Positions 26,732-34,775 of a stretch of 64,000 bases of DNA are shown here, one piece after another. This DNA comes from JAISGQ01 sp045604155 (GTDB lineage: Bacteria > Bacillota > Clostridia > Oscillospirales > Acutalibacteraceae), in assembly GCA_045604155.1 (NCBI GenBank), contig JAZUNN010000034.1:10460-74459 (forward strand), in the 5' to 3' direction. Position numbers and translations under genes: made by a program. The notes under the pieces were generated by a model. The model saw nothing but the letters and a program-made list of their open reading frames with translations, was not told the origin of the DNA and made no database searches. Each line of letters opens with the position of its first letter. Position 1 is the first letter of the stretch.

Positions 26732-28207
26732 TCAGTTTATACCGTGCCATGCAAGTTCGTCTATGCCGTATGGCAGCATTGCACTGCGCTCAAGTATCAG
26801 ATCTATCACGTTCTGACCTTTTTTGCCGTATTGAAGTGAAGCTTTGTAATCATTTTTGCTGTTTCCGGAGGATGTTATATAGCAGGGCACTGCACTTATA
26901 GTGCACTCGCCTACTTCTCCGCCTTCAATGTCAAAGCAGGCTCTGAGTATCATTGATTCGGGGTAATTTGCCCTTGAGTTTCCGCCGAATGCAAAGTTGC
27001 CCAGGCTGTAGGCGATATAAACACCATTATATTTTTCTATTCCCTGCAGAATGTGGGGATGGTGACCAATTATCAGGTCTGCACCTGCATCAACAAGCTC
27101 ATGGGCTGTTTCTATCTGCCACTCAGAGGGCTTTACTGCACGTTCAACTCCCCAGTGAAGATTGACTGCAACAATGGTGCCCGGTGATTTATATTTCTTT
27201 ATCTGTGCTTTGAGTGCAGTGAATTTACTCTGATTCTCTATGTCTATACTGCTGGTTGCCAGCATAACAACCGACACATTTCCTCCATCGGTGCGCAGTG
27301 TGGTAACGCAGGGTTCACTTGCCCAGAAGGAGCTTATGCTTTCTGCATCGAGGTTTTTTACTGTGTCCTCAAAGCCCTTTTCGTAATAATCAAGGGAGTG
27401 GTTATTTGCAAGGGTCGCACACTCAACCGACGAGCCTGAAAGGATTTTTGCATATTCGGGTTTTCCCCGGAAATAGAACTGTTTATCTGCATGTGATCGG
27501 CTTTCCGTAAGAGTTCCTTCAAAATTAATAATCGTCATATCATCTGCAGAAAAAACGCCTCGAACATTGTCAAAGGGATATGTTATACTTCCCGATTTTT
27601 CGTACACTGCAGGAAATCCCCCTGCTTTACTCTGTTCATTGAAGCAGGCAAACGTACAGTCACCTGCAAAGGAAAATACCGCTCTGTCGCTTTTCATCTG
27701 CTCCGCCGCCCAGCAGGATACCGCCGCCTGCTTTGCAGTTTTACTGTTGCTGTCGTAAAGTGATGCGATCAGCACATCAGAATTGCCTTTTCCCTCTTTG
27801 TAGGCGAGGATAGCCGAAAGAAGGTCCTGATATTCACTTTCGCTGTATTCGAGGTCTGAAAGCAGTGAATATGCTTCTTCCATAAGGTCACTGTCGCCTG
27901 CATTGACAGAAAGGTTATTTATTAAAGAAATTGTTCTTTCTCTGCATTCTTCTTCGGTGAGTTTTTCTTTAGGAGGCACTTCTGTCATTTCAGTTGAGCT
28001 TACGGGCTTTGTTTCCGTGCTCACAGATACACTGCTCTGCGTTTCTGTACTTTCGGGTATATCGGGAGCTGTATCAGCAAGCTTTGCTGCGGTATTATCC
28101 ACGCATTTTGCAAGCTGCGGCAGCATATCAAGGTTATATGCCAGCATCGAGCCGAGAACAAGTATTGCCATGCACAATATGACCAGAAGAAATTTGAAAA
28201 ATTTCAT
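26732..28207 (-). CDS. CapA family calcineurin-like phosphatase (poly-gamma-glutamate synthesis-like)
   Basis: 491 residues. A membrane helix at residues 5-25 is followed by a Ser/Thr/Glu-rich linker to about residue 85. The PGA_cap metallophosphoesterase domain covers about residues 185-440: FSFAGDCTFACF (metal site 1), INFEGTLTESRS, CATLANNHSLDYYEKGFEDT (NH site), VNLHWGVE and IIGHHPHILQGIEKY (GHxH). Members cluster with capsule genes in Bacillus, but in most gut Firmicutes the substrate is unknown. No capsule ligase or racemase is nearby, so a capsule role is not supported here. It opens a cell-envelope gene block. Confidence 0.88.
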   Translation of the reverse strand: MKFFKFLLVILCMAILVLGSMLAYNLDMLPQLAKCVDNTAAKLADTAPDIPESTETQSSVSVSTETKPVSSTEMTEVPPKEKLTEEECRERTISLINNLSVNAGDSDLMEEAYSLLSDLEYSESEYQDLLSAILAYKEGKGNSDVLIASLYDSNSKTAKQAAVSCWAAEQMKSDRAVFSFAGDCTFACFNEQSKAGGFPAVYEKSGSITYPFDNVRGVFSADDMTIINFEGTLTESRSHADKQFYFRGKPEYAKILSGSSVECATLANNHSLDYYEKGFEDTVKNLDAESISSFWASEPCVTTLRTDGGNVSVVMLATSSIDIENQSKFTALKAQIKKYKSPGTIVAVNLHWGVERAVKPSEWQIETAHELVDAGADLIIGHHPHILQGIEKYNGVYIAYSLGNFAFGGNSRANYPESMILRACFDIEGGEVGECTISAVPCYITSSGNSKNDYKASLQYGKKGQNVIDLILERSAMLPYGIDELAWHGIN

Positions 28208-28233
28208 ACGATCCCCTTTTTCCTCTTACTCAA

Positions 28234-28265
28234 AAGCCGCCCTTTTTATGAGAGCGGCCTTTTTA
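28234..28265 (-). terminator. Intrinsic terminator after the VanY-type peptidase gene
   Basis: GCCGC/GCGGC stem with flanking A/T pairs; read on the minus strand the hairpin is followed by TTTTGAG. It separates the peptidase gene from the CapA-like gene. Confidence 0.65.
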
Positions 28266-28271
28266 TCTTTC

Positions 28272-29342
28272 TTATTCCAGCGGATTGTTTCTTGCGTTTT
28301 CTTCGGCAGCAAGTCTTGCCTGCTCCTGAAGTCCAATGTATTCCTCAAGGCAAAGACCATGCTCGTAAATATATTTTGCATGGTCAAGAGAATGCTCTGC
28401 CTCAATAAAGCGGAAATGCCACGGTTCGTAATTTATCTTTGTTAGTTCAACCTTGTCCGCTGGATATCTCAGAATAAATCCGTATCTGTGAGCATTTGCC
28501 GTAAGCCATTTTCCCTGTTTGCTCTTATGGAAGGAGTTCTGGGTTGTGTAATCGGTTGAAAAGTCTATGGCAAGTCCGCTCTGATGCTCGGAATGTCCCG
28601 GAAGATTGCGGGTTTTCAGTGCATTTTCCCTTGCCTGTTCTTCCGTCATTCCGTATTCACTCATGCGCTTCTTTATTGCCTTTTTAAGCAATTCATCCTG
28701 TTTCTTATAGCTGCGGTATGTACTTATAAGACGCAGTGAACCGAGATCCTGCTTGAGATAATCCTCGTACAACGCTGCAAGGGCTTCTTCACATTCCGGT
28801 GTAAGCTTTGTTTCTTTATGTGCAGACGGAACACTTTTTCTTACATCCACAAGCTCCGGCACATAATTTTCACCTGCAGGATTATCAATATTCAGCAGAA
28901 ATATTTCTTCATCATACCAATATGGCAGGTCACTGTCTGAAGGAATTTCCTTGCGTACCACTTCCACATTCATCACCGCAGTATCAGTTGCGGATATATC
29001 AGGGTAGGTTATCACAGCAGAAATGGTCGTACTTCCTGCTGATATTCCTTTTACCGTACCGTCAGAACGTACTTCAGCGATGCTTTCGTCCTCTGATGTG
29101 AGCACCACTATACCCTTTTCTGCATTGTACAGTTCTGTACTTATACTGTCGCCTGCATAAACACGGCGGTTTTCCTTTGCAAAAGAGAACTCTTCAGGCT
29201 CTGCCATTGTCTTCAGCGCAGGAGGCTTTGCATACCATGACGATATCATTACAGCCGCCACGAGAAGTGCAAATAAATCTGCAAAAATCATTATTTTTTT
29301 AATCAGAACAACATTTACTCTGCCATTGTTTTCGCTGCTCAT
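28272..29342 (-). CDS. VanY-type D-alanyl-D-alanine carboxypeptidase with a Big2 domain
   Basis: 356 residues from the ATG at 29342, which has GGTGA upstream. A membrane anchor (IMIFADLFALLVAAVMIS) is followed by a Big2-like beta domain (about residues 65-130, ESIAEVRSDGTVKGISAGSTTISAV). The peptidase M15B domain follows: LISTYRSYKKQDELL, PGHSEHQSGLAIDFS (zinc His/Asp motif SxHxxGxAxD) and INYEPWHFRFIEAEHS (catalytic Glu and third zinc His). It trims D-Ala from peptidoglycan stems outside the membrane. Nothing suggests a vancomycin-resistance cluster; it looks like an ordinary cell-wall enzyme beside an L,D-transpeptidase. Confidence 0.92.
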   Translation of the reverse strand: MSSENNGRVNVVLIKKIMIFADLFALLVAAVMISSWYAKPPALKTMAEPEEFSFAKENRRVYAGDSISTELYNAEKGIVVLTSEDESIAEVRSDGTVKGISAGSTTISAVITYPDISATDTAVMNVEVVRKEIPSDSDLPYWYDEEIFLLNIDNPAGENYVPELVDVRKSVPSAHKETKLTPECEEALAALYEDYLKQDLGSLRLISTYRSYKKQDELLKKAIKKRMSEYGMTEEQARENALKTRNLPGHSEHQSGLAIDFSTDYTTQNSFHKSKQGKWLTANAHRYGFILRYPADKVELTKINYEPWHFRFIEAEHSLDHAKYIYEHGLCLEEYIGLQEQARLAAEENARNNPLE

Positions 29343-29428
29343 CAGTTCACCGCTTTTTATATTTCTATAGGTAACATTATATATCAAAATTTCTTTAAAA
29401 CAAATTAAAAAACAGTAACAAAATAAAC

Positions 29429-29456
29429 TCCCACAGATGGGAATCTGTGGGAGTGA
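29429..29456 (-). terminator. Intrinsic terminator after the DUF4282-like gene
   Basis: CTCCCACAGAT/ATCTGTGGGAG stem with a short loop; followed on the minus strand by TTTATTTTG. Confidence 0.8.
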
Positions 29457-29468
29457 AAATCGATTTGA

Positions 29469-30068
29469 TTATTTGCCGCAGTTGGGGCAGGTTCCGTCAG
29501 GATTTACTCTGGATCCGCACTCAGTGCAGAAAGCAGTTACATACTGAGGTGCAGCCTGAGGAGCAGCCTGGGGAACGTACTGCTGCTGAGGAATGTACTG
29601 CTGCTGGGGAACATACTTGGGAGCCTTGGGAGCTTTGGGAGCTTTTTCAAACTTGGGAAGGGTGAATCCGTCAGATGCTTCGCCCTCGTTCTGATTCTTG
29701 AGTTTGTTGTTGATCTGGATAACGTTCTTTACAAGAAGAACAAGCATGAGAATCATCTCATATGCAAGGCGTACTGCAACGGGACCGAGGATCATGACGA
29801 GAAGACCCTGACCGCCGAGCCATTCGCCATACCAGCTGGTCTGGAACAGCATGAAGAAGCCTTCGATGAATACGAATGCTGTGCAGAAAATATAGATTGC
29901 CTGGAGAACTTTTTCAAGAATAAGCATCTTGAAGTTAAGGAGATCGTGAACTATCTGCAGGAACTTATTTGTTGCAGATCTCTTCTTTTCGGGTACAATA
30001 AAAATAAAAGCGCATACAGTTGCACCCAATGCTGTTATCAATGCTATGATTCCAAGTGCTGATGACAT
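29469..30068 (-). CDS. DUF4282-like membrane protein with Pro/Gln-rich repeats and C-terminal zinc ribbon
   Basis: 199 residues. Helix 1 is at the N-terminus (LGIIALITALGATVCAFIFIV). Two more helices with a short loop (LQAIYIFCTAFVFIEGFFML and LLVMILGPVAVRLAYEMI) resemble the DUF4282 arrangement. A low-complexity segment follows (APKAPKAPKYV, then PQQQY repeats and APQAAPQ). The last 20 residues are a zinc ribbon (CTECGSRVNPDGTCPNCG). The sequence shows a small membrane protein with a cytoplasmic or surface tail that can bind zinc and partners. Function is unknown. Confidence 0.75.
   Translation of the reverse strand: MSSALGIIALITALGATVCAFIFIVPEKKRSATNKFLQIVHDLLNFKMLILEKVLQAIYIFCTAFVFIEGFFMLFQTSWYGEWLGGQGLLVMILGPVAVRLAYEMILMLVLLVKNVIQINNKLKNQNEGEASDGFTLPKFEKAPKAPKAPKYVPQQQYIPQQQYVPQAAPQAAPQYVTAFCTECGSRVNPDGTCPNCGK
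29545..29640 (-). repeat. Coding short repeats for Pro/Gln/Ala-rich segment
   Basis: Inside the DUF4282-like gene. Three APK units are followed by PQQQY units and APQ units, giving GCTGCTG- and CTTGGGAG-like nucleotide repeats. Such tracts can vary in length by slippage. Confidence 0.6.
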
Positions 30069-30125
30069 ATTTTTTCCTTCTTTCTGTTTTTTCTTCTAAT
30101 ATGTTACAATTTATATCTTCATATG

Positions 30126-30713
30126 TCAAGTGCAGCAGCAAATTATTCCCCGTGGAAACATTTCTTTATTTTCGGTGCGGTTTTCATTATAAATCTGAAC
30201 ACAGTTCTGATCAGAGGCTGGATGAAAAAAAAGCTGTGTGAAAAAAGCGAACGGGAAATTATAGCACATGAGCTTAAGCCAGTTTGCAAGAAGGGTGAAG
30301 AAATTGAATCCCATATAGTAAGGATAATACATGAATGCGGCAAGAAAGCTCATGGCAGGACACATGAGTCCTACTGTTGCACATATAAGTGCGGTCTCAA
30401 AAAGCACGGGATGGGTCTCCTTGGGGTCAAACACCTTGCAGGCAAGTCTGAATGAGCACGGACTGCCCATTACACATTCAAGAGTATATGCGCAGGCAAA
30501 CTCAATGAGAACAACTGCCCATATAGGCACAAGACCGCCAAACATCATGATGCCTCCGTTAAGCCTTATTCCGTCAAGGACTCCTCGTGCTCCCTCAATG
30601 GAACTGAAATAATCCCCCTCGACAACATACAGACTGTAAAAAACGTAGGCGTGGACTGTGACAAGCACAGTGAGGAATGCATAAAGCATTTTCTGAAATC
30701 TGTTTTCCGGCAT
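30126..30713 (-). CDS. Membrane protein resembling DUF2798
   Basis: 195 residues from the ATG at 30713 (GGAG upstream); a longer frame to 30770 is possible. At least four hydrophobic helices are visible: FLTVLVTVHAYVFYSLYVV, MMFGGLVPIWAVVLIEFACAY, LFETALICATVGLMCPAMSFLAAFMY and ANWLKLMCYNFPFAFFTQL. The arrangement, two helix pairs around NGG- and MCPAMSF-type turns, resembles proteins annotated DUF2798. No enzymatic motif is seen. It lies between the DUF4282-like gene and the L,D-transpeptidase gene on the same strand. Confidence 0.65.
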   Translation of the reverse strand: MPENRFQKMLYAFLTVLVTVHAYVFYSLYVVEGDYFSSIEGARGVLDGIRLNGGIMMFGGLVPIWAVVLIEFACAYTLECVMGSPCSFRLACKVFDPKETHPVLFETALICATVGLMCPAMSFLAAFMYYPYYMGFNFFTLLANWLKLMCYNFPFAFFTQLFFHPASDQNCVQIYNENRTENKEMFPRGIICCCT

Positions 30714-30905
30714 GATTTTTCTCCTTTGCAACACAAAAACACAAGCAATGCAGAATGCCCGAAAACCCATAATTACAACATATTACCGTAATCAGATTTA
30801 CGTGCAGTGCACTACTTGTGTCGTCATGTTTCTGTTTGTTTTTTATTGAGAATATCACTTATTGCAGGAAAAAGTCAAGATATTATTTTCATGCTGATAT
30901 TCATA

Positions 30906-30937
30906 AAAAAACAGCAGATGCTCAGTAAGCATCTGCT
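30906..30937 (-). terminator. Intrinsic terminator after the L,D-transpeptidase gene
   Basis: ACAGCAGATGCT/AGCATCTGCTGT stem (12 bp); followed on the minus strand by T7. Confidence 0.88.
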
Positions 30938-30947
30938 GTGATGTGCT

Positions 30948-32093
30948 TTATTGTCCTTCCGGAGCGGAAGCTGCTGTTGTAGTCGTGGTGGTAGTAGTTG
31001 CAGCCGTTGTGGTGGTTGTTGTTGCCGTGGTTGTGGTGGTTGTTTCTGCACTTGAAGCAGTTGTTGCAGTTGTGCTTTCAGTTTCAGAAGGTTCCGACGC
31101 TTCTGTACTTTCAGTGCTCTCTGTAGCTTCTGTGCTTTCTGTGCTTTCTGTTGACTCCGTGCTTTCGGTGGAGTCATCTGTTTCGTCAGGCTCGGTATAG
31201 AATATTCTGTCGCACTCAGGTGCCCATTTGAAATTGTAGTCATAGAGCGGAGCATATACATAGGGCTTGGGCTCAGTTGACTCATCATACTGGGGCTGAT
31301 AGTTGGGGTTTGCAGGGTCAGGGTCTGTGGGGTCCCAGCCGTTTTTCGGTGCGGGAGGACGAAGTTTTTCGATAAGTTCCTTGTCGTATGTACCCTTGAA
31401 CACATATACCGGAGTGCCTGTCGGGCAGTTATCGTATATCCACTTGGCACATTCGACCGTAAGTCTTATGCAGCCGCCTGAATTTGCCTTGCCGAGATTT
31501 TTATATCTCTTCATATCAAGGGCATTCTTCTTCGTAGCAGTGTAAGGCACCGAGTGGAACAGGAAGCTTCCCGTTATTCTCGTCGTGTACTGTGCGTAAA
31601 GAGGATCACCGTGGCTGAGCATGGTCTGCCACTTATGCTTGCTGTTCTTCAGGGGATAATAGCCGTCGGGAAGCTTATCTATCTTTTCGCCTGTGGAGCA
31701 TATGCACTGGCGCACAAGGGTTTCATACTTGCCCTCTTCGTTTGTTGTATAGATGCTTACTACCTGACCAACCTTATCGATGGTAATAAAATAAGGCAGA
31801 TCTATTTCATATACTGTCTTCTCGGGCTCTGTGACATCTGTTTCGGATACGTCTGTTTCGGAGGTTTCAACACTCGATGTAACGTCATTTCCGATTTCTG
31901 TCCAGTAGCTGTCCTCGGGAGTTTCTGTTATTATTACTTCCGGTTCTTTTTCAGCTTTTTCGCCTGCATCGGCAATAAGATAGGGGGCCGACATTATATT
32001 GACAGCTATAAGCAGTAACGCCATGACGATGATGACAGCCTTCAGCCATTTTAAATTCCCCGTATTGTTTCGGTTCATATTTACGTTTGCCAT
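30948..32093 (-). CDS. L,D-transpeptidase (YkuD domain) with Thr-rich C-terminal tail
   Basis: 381 residues from the ATG at 32093 (GGAAGGTGA upstream). A membrane anchor lies at about residues 17-40. The YkuD catalytic domain (about residues 105-240) has SFLFHSVPYTATKKN and the active-site motif ANSGGCIRLTVECAKWIYDN with the nucleophile Cys. The enzyme makes 3-3 cross-links in peptidoglycan or attaches proteins to it. The last 75 residues are a STES-repeat followed by runs of Thr, a likely wall-spanning stalk, but unusually it lies at the C-terminal end, after the catalytic domain. A sigma-A-like promoter is at 32130-32158. Confidence 0.92.
   Translation of the reverse strand: MANVNMNRNNTGNLKWLKAVIIVMALLLIAVNIMSAPYLIADAGEKAEKEPEVIITETPEDSYWTEIGNDVTSSVETSETDVSETDVTEPEKTVYEIDLPYFITIDKVGQVVSIYTTNEEGKYETLVRQCICSTGEKIDKLPDGYYPLKNSKHKWQTMLSHGDPLYAQYTTRITGSFLFHSVPYTATKKNALDMKRYKNLGKANSGGCIRLTVECAKWIYDNCPTGTPVYVFKGTYDKELIEKLRPPAPKNGWDPTDPDPANPNYQPQYDESTEPKPYVYAPLYDYNFKWAPECDRIFYTEPDETDDSTESTESTESTESTEATESTESTEASEPSETESTTATTASSAETTTTTTATTTTTTAATTTTTTTTAASAPEGQ
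30955..31180 (-). repeat. Low-complexity STE/Thr-rich coding repeats
   Basis: In the 3' part of the L,D-transpeptidase gene: repeated STES units (repeats of TCTGTGCTT on the plus strand) followed by ACA/ACC-rich Thr codons. The tract is prone to length change and to assembly collapse. Confidence 0.8.
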
Positions 32094-32129
32094 GCCGTCA
32101 CCTTCCTTTCGCAATCAGATTCCATGATA

Positions 32130-32158
32130 ATAATACAAAATTTATTCCTTATTGTCAA
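32130..32158 (-). promoter_or_regulatory. Sigma-A-type promoter of the L,D-transpeptidase gene
   Basis: On the minus strand TTGACA (32158-32153), a 17-nt spacer, then TATTAT (32135-32130), 37 nt before the chosen ATG. It is divergent from the metK promoter. Confidence 0.7.
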
Positions 32159-32205
32159 TCGAAGTACAGATATACGCCAAAAATCCTCATATATTCGCAA
32201 AGTTA

Positions 32206-32234
32206 TTGACACCCGAAGGTTTTTGCTGTATAAT
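32206..32234 (+). promoter_or_regulatory. Sigma-A promoter of metK
   Basis: Consensus TTGACA at 32206-32211 and consensus TATAAT at 32229-32234 with a 17-nt spacer. Transcription would start about 32241, just before the SAM riboswitch. Confidence 0.88.
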
Positions 32235-32256
32235 ATTTAAGGTCAATTTAATAAAA

Positions 32257-32351
32257 CTTATCAAGAGTGACGGAGGGAACAGGCCCTGTGATGTCCGGCA
32301 ACCTGCTTTTTGTAAGGTGCCAATTCCTGCGGCAAGTGCCGGAAGATGAGC
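32257..32351 (+). promoter_or_regulatory. SAM-I (S-box) riboswitch controlling metK
   Basis: The conserved blocks appear in order: CTTATCAAGAGTGACGGAGG, GAACAGGCCC, GATGTCCGGCAACC, a variable P3/P4 region, GGTGCCAATTCCTGC and finally GGAAGATGAG, which closes P1 (CTTATC with GATGAG). This is the S-adenosylmethionine-sensing aptamer. The terminator at 32359-32394 follows directly, so high SAM should stop transcription before metK, the SAM synthetase gene, giving product feedback. Confidence 0.96.
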
Positions 32352-32358
32352 TGTGTTT

Positions 32359-32394
32359 GTTCGTTCCGACCTTGCGGAACGGACTTTTTTATTT
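32359..32394 (+). terminator. Riboswitch-controlled terminator upstream of metK
   Basis: GTTCGTTCCG/CGGAACGGAC stem (one wobble pair) followed by T6 and ATTTT. It is the expression platform of the SAM-I riboswitch; its 5' arm and the preceding GAGCTGTGTTTG can enter an alternative antiterminator pairing. Confidence 0.9.
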
Positions 32395-32409
32395 TGGGAG
32401 GATAAATAT

Positions 32410-33636
32410 ATGGCAAGATTTTTCACATCGGAATCCGTAACAGAAGGACATCCCGACAAAGTATGTGACTGCATTTCCGATGCAGTTCTGGACGAAATTT
32501 TCTCAAAGGACCCCAACGCACGTGTTGCCTGCGAATGCATGGTAACAACAGACAAGCTTTTCATGTCAGGTGAGGTTTCCACAACCTGCGAATACGATGC
32601 AGAGGAAGTTGCTCGCCGCACAATCCGTGAAATCGGCTACACAAGTGATGATATTGGCTTCAATGCTGATACCTGCGCAATTTCCAACAACATTCACACC
32701 CAATCTGCAGACATCGCCCTCGGCGTTGACAATGCAAGCGAGATAAAGGAAGGCAGCGCTGACAAGTACGATCAGATCGGCGCAGGCGATCAGGGTATGA
32801 TGTTCGGTTATGCCTGCAACGAAACAGAGGAGCTTATGCCTCTGCCTATCTCCCTTTCTCACAAGCTTGCAAGAAAGCTTACCGAGGTTCGCAAGAACGG
32901 CACGCTCCCATATCTGCGTCCCGACGGAAAGACTCAGGTGACTGTTGAGTATGACGATGACGGTGCTCCCGTACGTGTTGATACCGTTGTTATTTCCACT
33001 CAGCACGATGCTGATGTTTCCCTCGATACCATCCGTGCCGATCTTGCAAAGCACGTTATACTCCCCGTAATTCCCAAGGAGCTTATTACCGTCGGTATGA
33101 AGGTTTATATCAACCCCACCGGACGTTTTGTCATCGGCGGACCTCACGGTGACACAGGTCTCACCGGCAGAAAGATTATTGTTGACACCTACGGCGGATA
33201 TGCACGTCACGGCGGCGGAGCATTTTCCGGCAAGGACCCCACAAAGGTTGACCGCAGCGCAGCTTACATGGCACGTTACATTGCAAAGAACATCGTTGCA
33301 GCAGGTCTTGCATGGAAGTGCGAAATTCAGCTCTCCTATGCAATCGGTATGGCAAAGCCCGTTTCTGTTCTTATCGACACCTTTGAAACCGGTGCAGTTG
33401 CTGACGAGGAGCTTTCCGAGGCAGTAAGCAAGGTATTTGACCTTCGTCCTGCCGCCATCATCGACACCCTCGGTCTTCGTGCTCCCATCTACCGTCAGAC
33501 CGCTGCATACGGTCACTTCGGAAGAAACGATGCTTCTCTCCCCTGGGAGAAGACCGACAAGGTCCAGGAGCTCTGTGATGCAGTTGGTGTTGACCTTGAC
33601 AACAGCACTCTCTTAAAGCTTGCACAGGACAACTGA
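32410..33636 (+). CDS. metK: S-adenosylmethionine synthetase
   Basis: 408 residues. N-terminal FTSESVTEGHPDKVCD holds the ATP/Mg site. GAGDQGMMFGYACNET is the family signature 1 and GGGAFSGKDPTKVDRSAAYMAR signature 2 with the P-loop-like Lys. It makes SAM from methionine and ATP. I chose the ATG at 32410, where GGGAGG lies 9 nt upstream; an in-frame ATG at 32353 lies inside the riboswitch and is rejected. Expression is controlled by the SAM-I riboswitch just upstream. Confidence 0.98.
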   Translation: MARFFTSESVTEGHPDKVCDCISDAVLDEIFSKDPNARVACECMVTTDKLFMSGEVSTTCEYDAEEVARRTIREIGYTSDDIGFNADTCAISNNIHTQSADIALGVDNASEIKEGSADKYDQIGAGDQGMMFGYACNETEELMPLPISLSHKLARKLTEVRKNGTLPYLRPDGKTQVTVEYDDDGAPVRVDTVVISTQHDADVSLDTIRADLAKHVILPVIPKELITVGMKVYINPTGRFVIGGPHGDTGLTGRKIIVDTYGGYARHGGGAFSGKDPTKVDRSAAYMARYIAKNIVAAGLAWKCEIQLSYAIGMAKPVSVLIDTFETGAVADEELSEAVSKVFDLRPAAIIDTLGLRAPIYRQTAAYGHFGRNDASLPWEKTDKVQELCDAVGVDLDNSTLLKLAQDN

Positions 33637-33658
33637 TAATCCGATAAAACAATGACAG

Positions 33659-33699
33659 ATCACCTCACCGCAGCATATTCTGTGGTGAGGTGATTTTTC
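33659..33699 (+). terminator. metK terminator whose 3' arm carries a Shine-Dalgarno sequence
   Basis: ATCACCTCACCGCAG pairs with CTGTGGTGAGGTGAT (15 bp, one wobble) and is followed by T5. It is a strong terminator for metK, yet its 3' arm contains GAGGTGA at the right distance from the ATG at 33700, so it would hide that ribosome site when folded. Confidence 0.85.
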
Positions 33700-34023
33700 A
33701 TGAGTGTTCCTCTATGTGTTTTTATCTGGATACTTGCTGCACTGGGCTTTTTTGAGCTCCTTTTTGCTGCTGTCAGCTTTCTTTTTCTTGCACCCGAAGA
33801 AACAGGACGTGGAATTGTGGAGCTGAGCGGTCATATGGAGAATGCGGAATTTCTCATACGCAGTGCTCTTCTTTCATGCAGGGGAACTGTGTACATAATT
33901 GATTCCGGTGCGGACAGTGAAACCCTTGCCGTTGCTGAATTTTTTGCAAATGAAAGCAGTCGTGTCATTATACTATGCCCCTGCCATGCCCTTCCGGTTT
34001 TCTGCAAAGACATCCCCCAATGA
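33700..34023 (+). CDS. Small membrane protein, uncharacterised
   Basis: 107 residues. One long hydrophobic segment at the N-terminus (VFIWILAALGFFELLFAAVSFLFL in part) is followed by a soluble region with a GRGIVELSGHMENAEFLIRS motif and an alternating strand/helix pattern (GTVYIIDSGADSETLAVAEFF, SSRVIILC). The family is not recognised. GAGGTGA precedes the ATG but lies inside the metK terminator stem. The 3' end overlaps the convergent gene at 33973-34563 by 51 nt. Codon use and protein-like composition support it as real. Confidence 0.6.
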   Translation: MSVPLCVFIWILAALGFFELLFAAVSFLFLAPEETGRGIVELSGHMENAEFLIRSALLSCRGTVYIIDSGADSETLAVAEFFANESSRVIILCPCHALPVFCKDIPQ

Positions 34024-34563
34024 AATGCTTTCATCGAGATGCACAGGCACCGTGATTTTCTCTCCTGCCTTTGGCTCTATCTGGGCGTGACTTACGGAAA
34101 TATAACCCTGGGCTGTAATGCTCACTCTCCATGCCGCATCCGCAAACACAGGAATTTCAGGGGTTTCACCCTTTTCGTCCGTTAATGCACGGATGAAAAG
34201 CCCGTCGTTTCTGTGGAGCAGTATCTGCGCATTTTCTATCGGCATTGCATCTGATGTGCTTTCAACAAGAAAACTGCAGAGTGCTATTCCTCCGGCACAC
34301 GTGGAGCAGACCGAAAAATCGGTCTGCTCTTCCTGCTGTTCGCTCTCGTTATCAGAATCAGATTCAGGCTCGTATTCGGGCTTCTGCTCAGGTTCAGGAG
34401 TTGTTTCCGTTTTCTGACTTTCTTCCTTTTCTTCAGGCAGACTCTTTTTTTCTGCCTCGTTTTCTTCTTTATGAGTTTCTTTCGGACTCTCAGATGAGGC
34501 TCTGCGGTACATTTCCATCATCTCTCTGCGGTATCTTTCTATAGTATTTTCCCTTTCAGGCAC
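33973..34563 (-). CDS. Acidic-linker protein with a Cna-B/carboxypeptidase-regulatory-like domain
   Basis: 196 residues, no signal peptide. A basic N-terminus (ERYRREMMEMYRRAS) is followed by a long Glu/Lys/Pro/Ser-rich disordered segment to about residue 80. The C-terminal 115 residues form a beta domain with one folded-looking stretch (MPIENAQILLHRNDG, LTDEKGETPEIPVFADAAWRVSITAQGY), like carboxypeptidase-regulatory or Cna-B modules. In Clostridia, similar N-termini occur on small coat or envelope proteins, but a role here is guesswork. It converges on the 33700 gene with a 51-nt overlap. Confidence 0.65.
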   Translation of the reverse strand: MPERENTIERYRREMMEMYRRASSESPKETHKEENEAEKKSLPEEKEESQKTETTPEPEQKPEYEPESDSDNESEQQEEQTDFSVCSTCAGGIALCSFLVESTSDAMPIENAQILLHRNDGLFIRALTDEKGETPEIPVFADAAWRVSITAQGYISVSHAQIEPKAGEKITVPVHLDESISLGDVFAENRKGMAGA

Positions 34564-34640
34564 CTGTAATCACCCTTCCTTTCGTTAATTTGTATGCAAA
34601 AATTCAGGATTTTATCATTATAAATTATGTATTTCCTCGA

Positions 34641-34670
34641 TTTACAAATCCATCACATTTGTGCTATAAT
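34641..34670 (+). promoter_or_regulatory. Promoter upstream of the SWIM/SNF2 gene
   Basis: TTTACA at 34641-34646 and TATAAT at 34665-34670 with an 18-nt spacer, leaving a leader of about 100 nt before the ATG. The rest of the 212-base gap is AT-rich with no other signal seen. Confidence 0.6.
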
Positions 34671-34775
34671 TAAGCGAGTATTTTCAGAGGCATAATAAAA
34701 TTACGCCGTTAATTTTCAGTTTATTTTCAGTTAACACTTTTCATATTATAATTAACTTTTTGGGGGTGGATTTTT

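Noticed and set aside
30943..31200. Val-rich plus-strand ORF opposite the L,D-transpeptidase tail
   Set aside because: It is the reverse complement of Thr/Ser codon repeats and has no independent start signals.
32566..33516. 316-residue ORF antisense to metK
   Set aside because: The metK frame is complete and riboswitch-controlled; the opposite frame is rich in Cys, Val and Asn as expected of a shadow.
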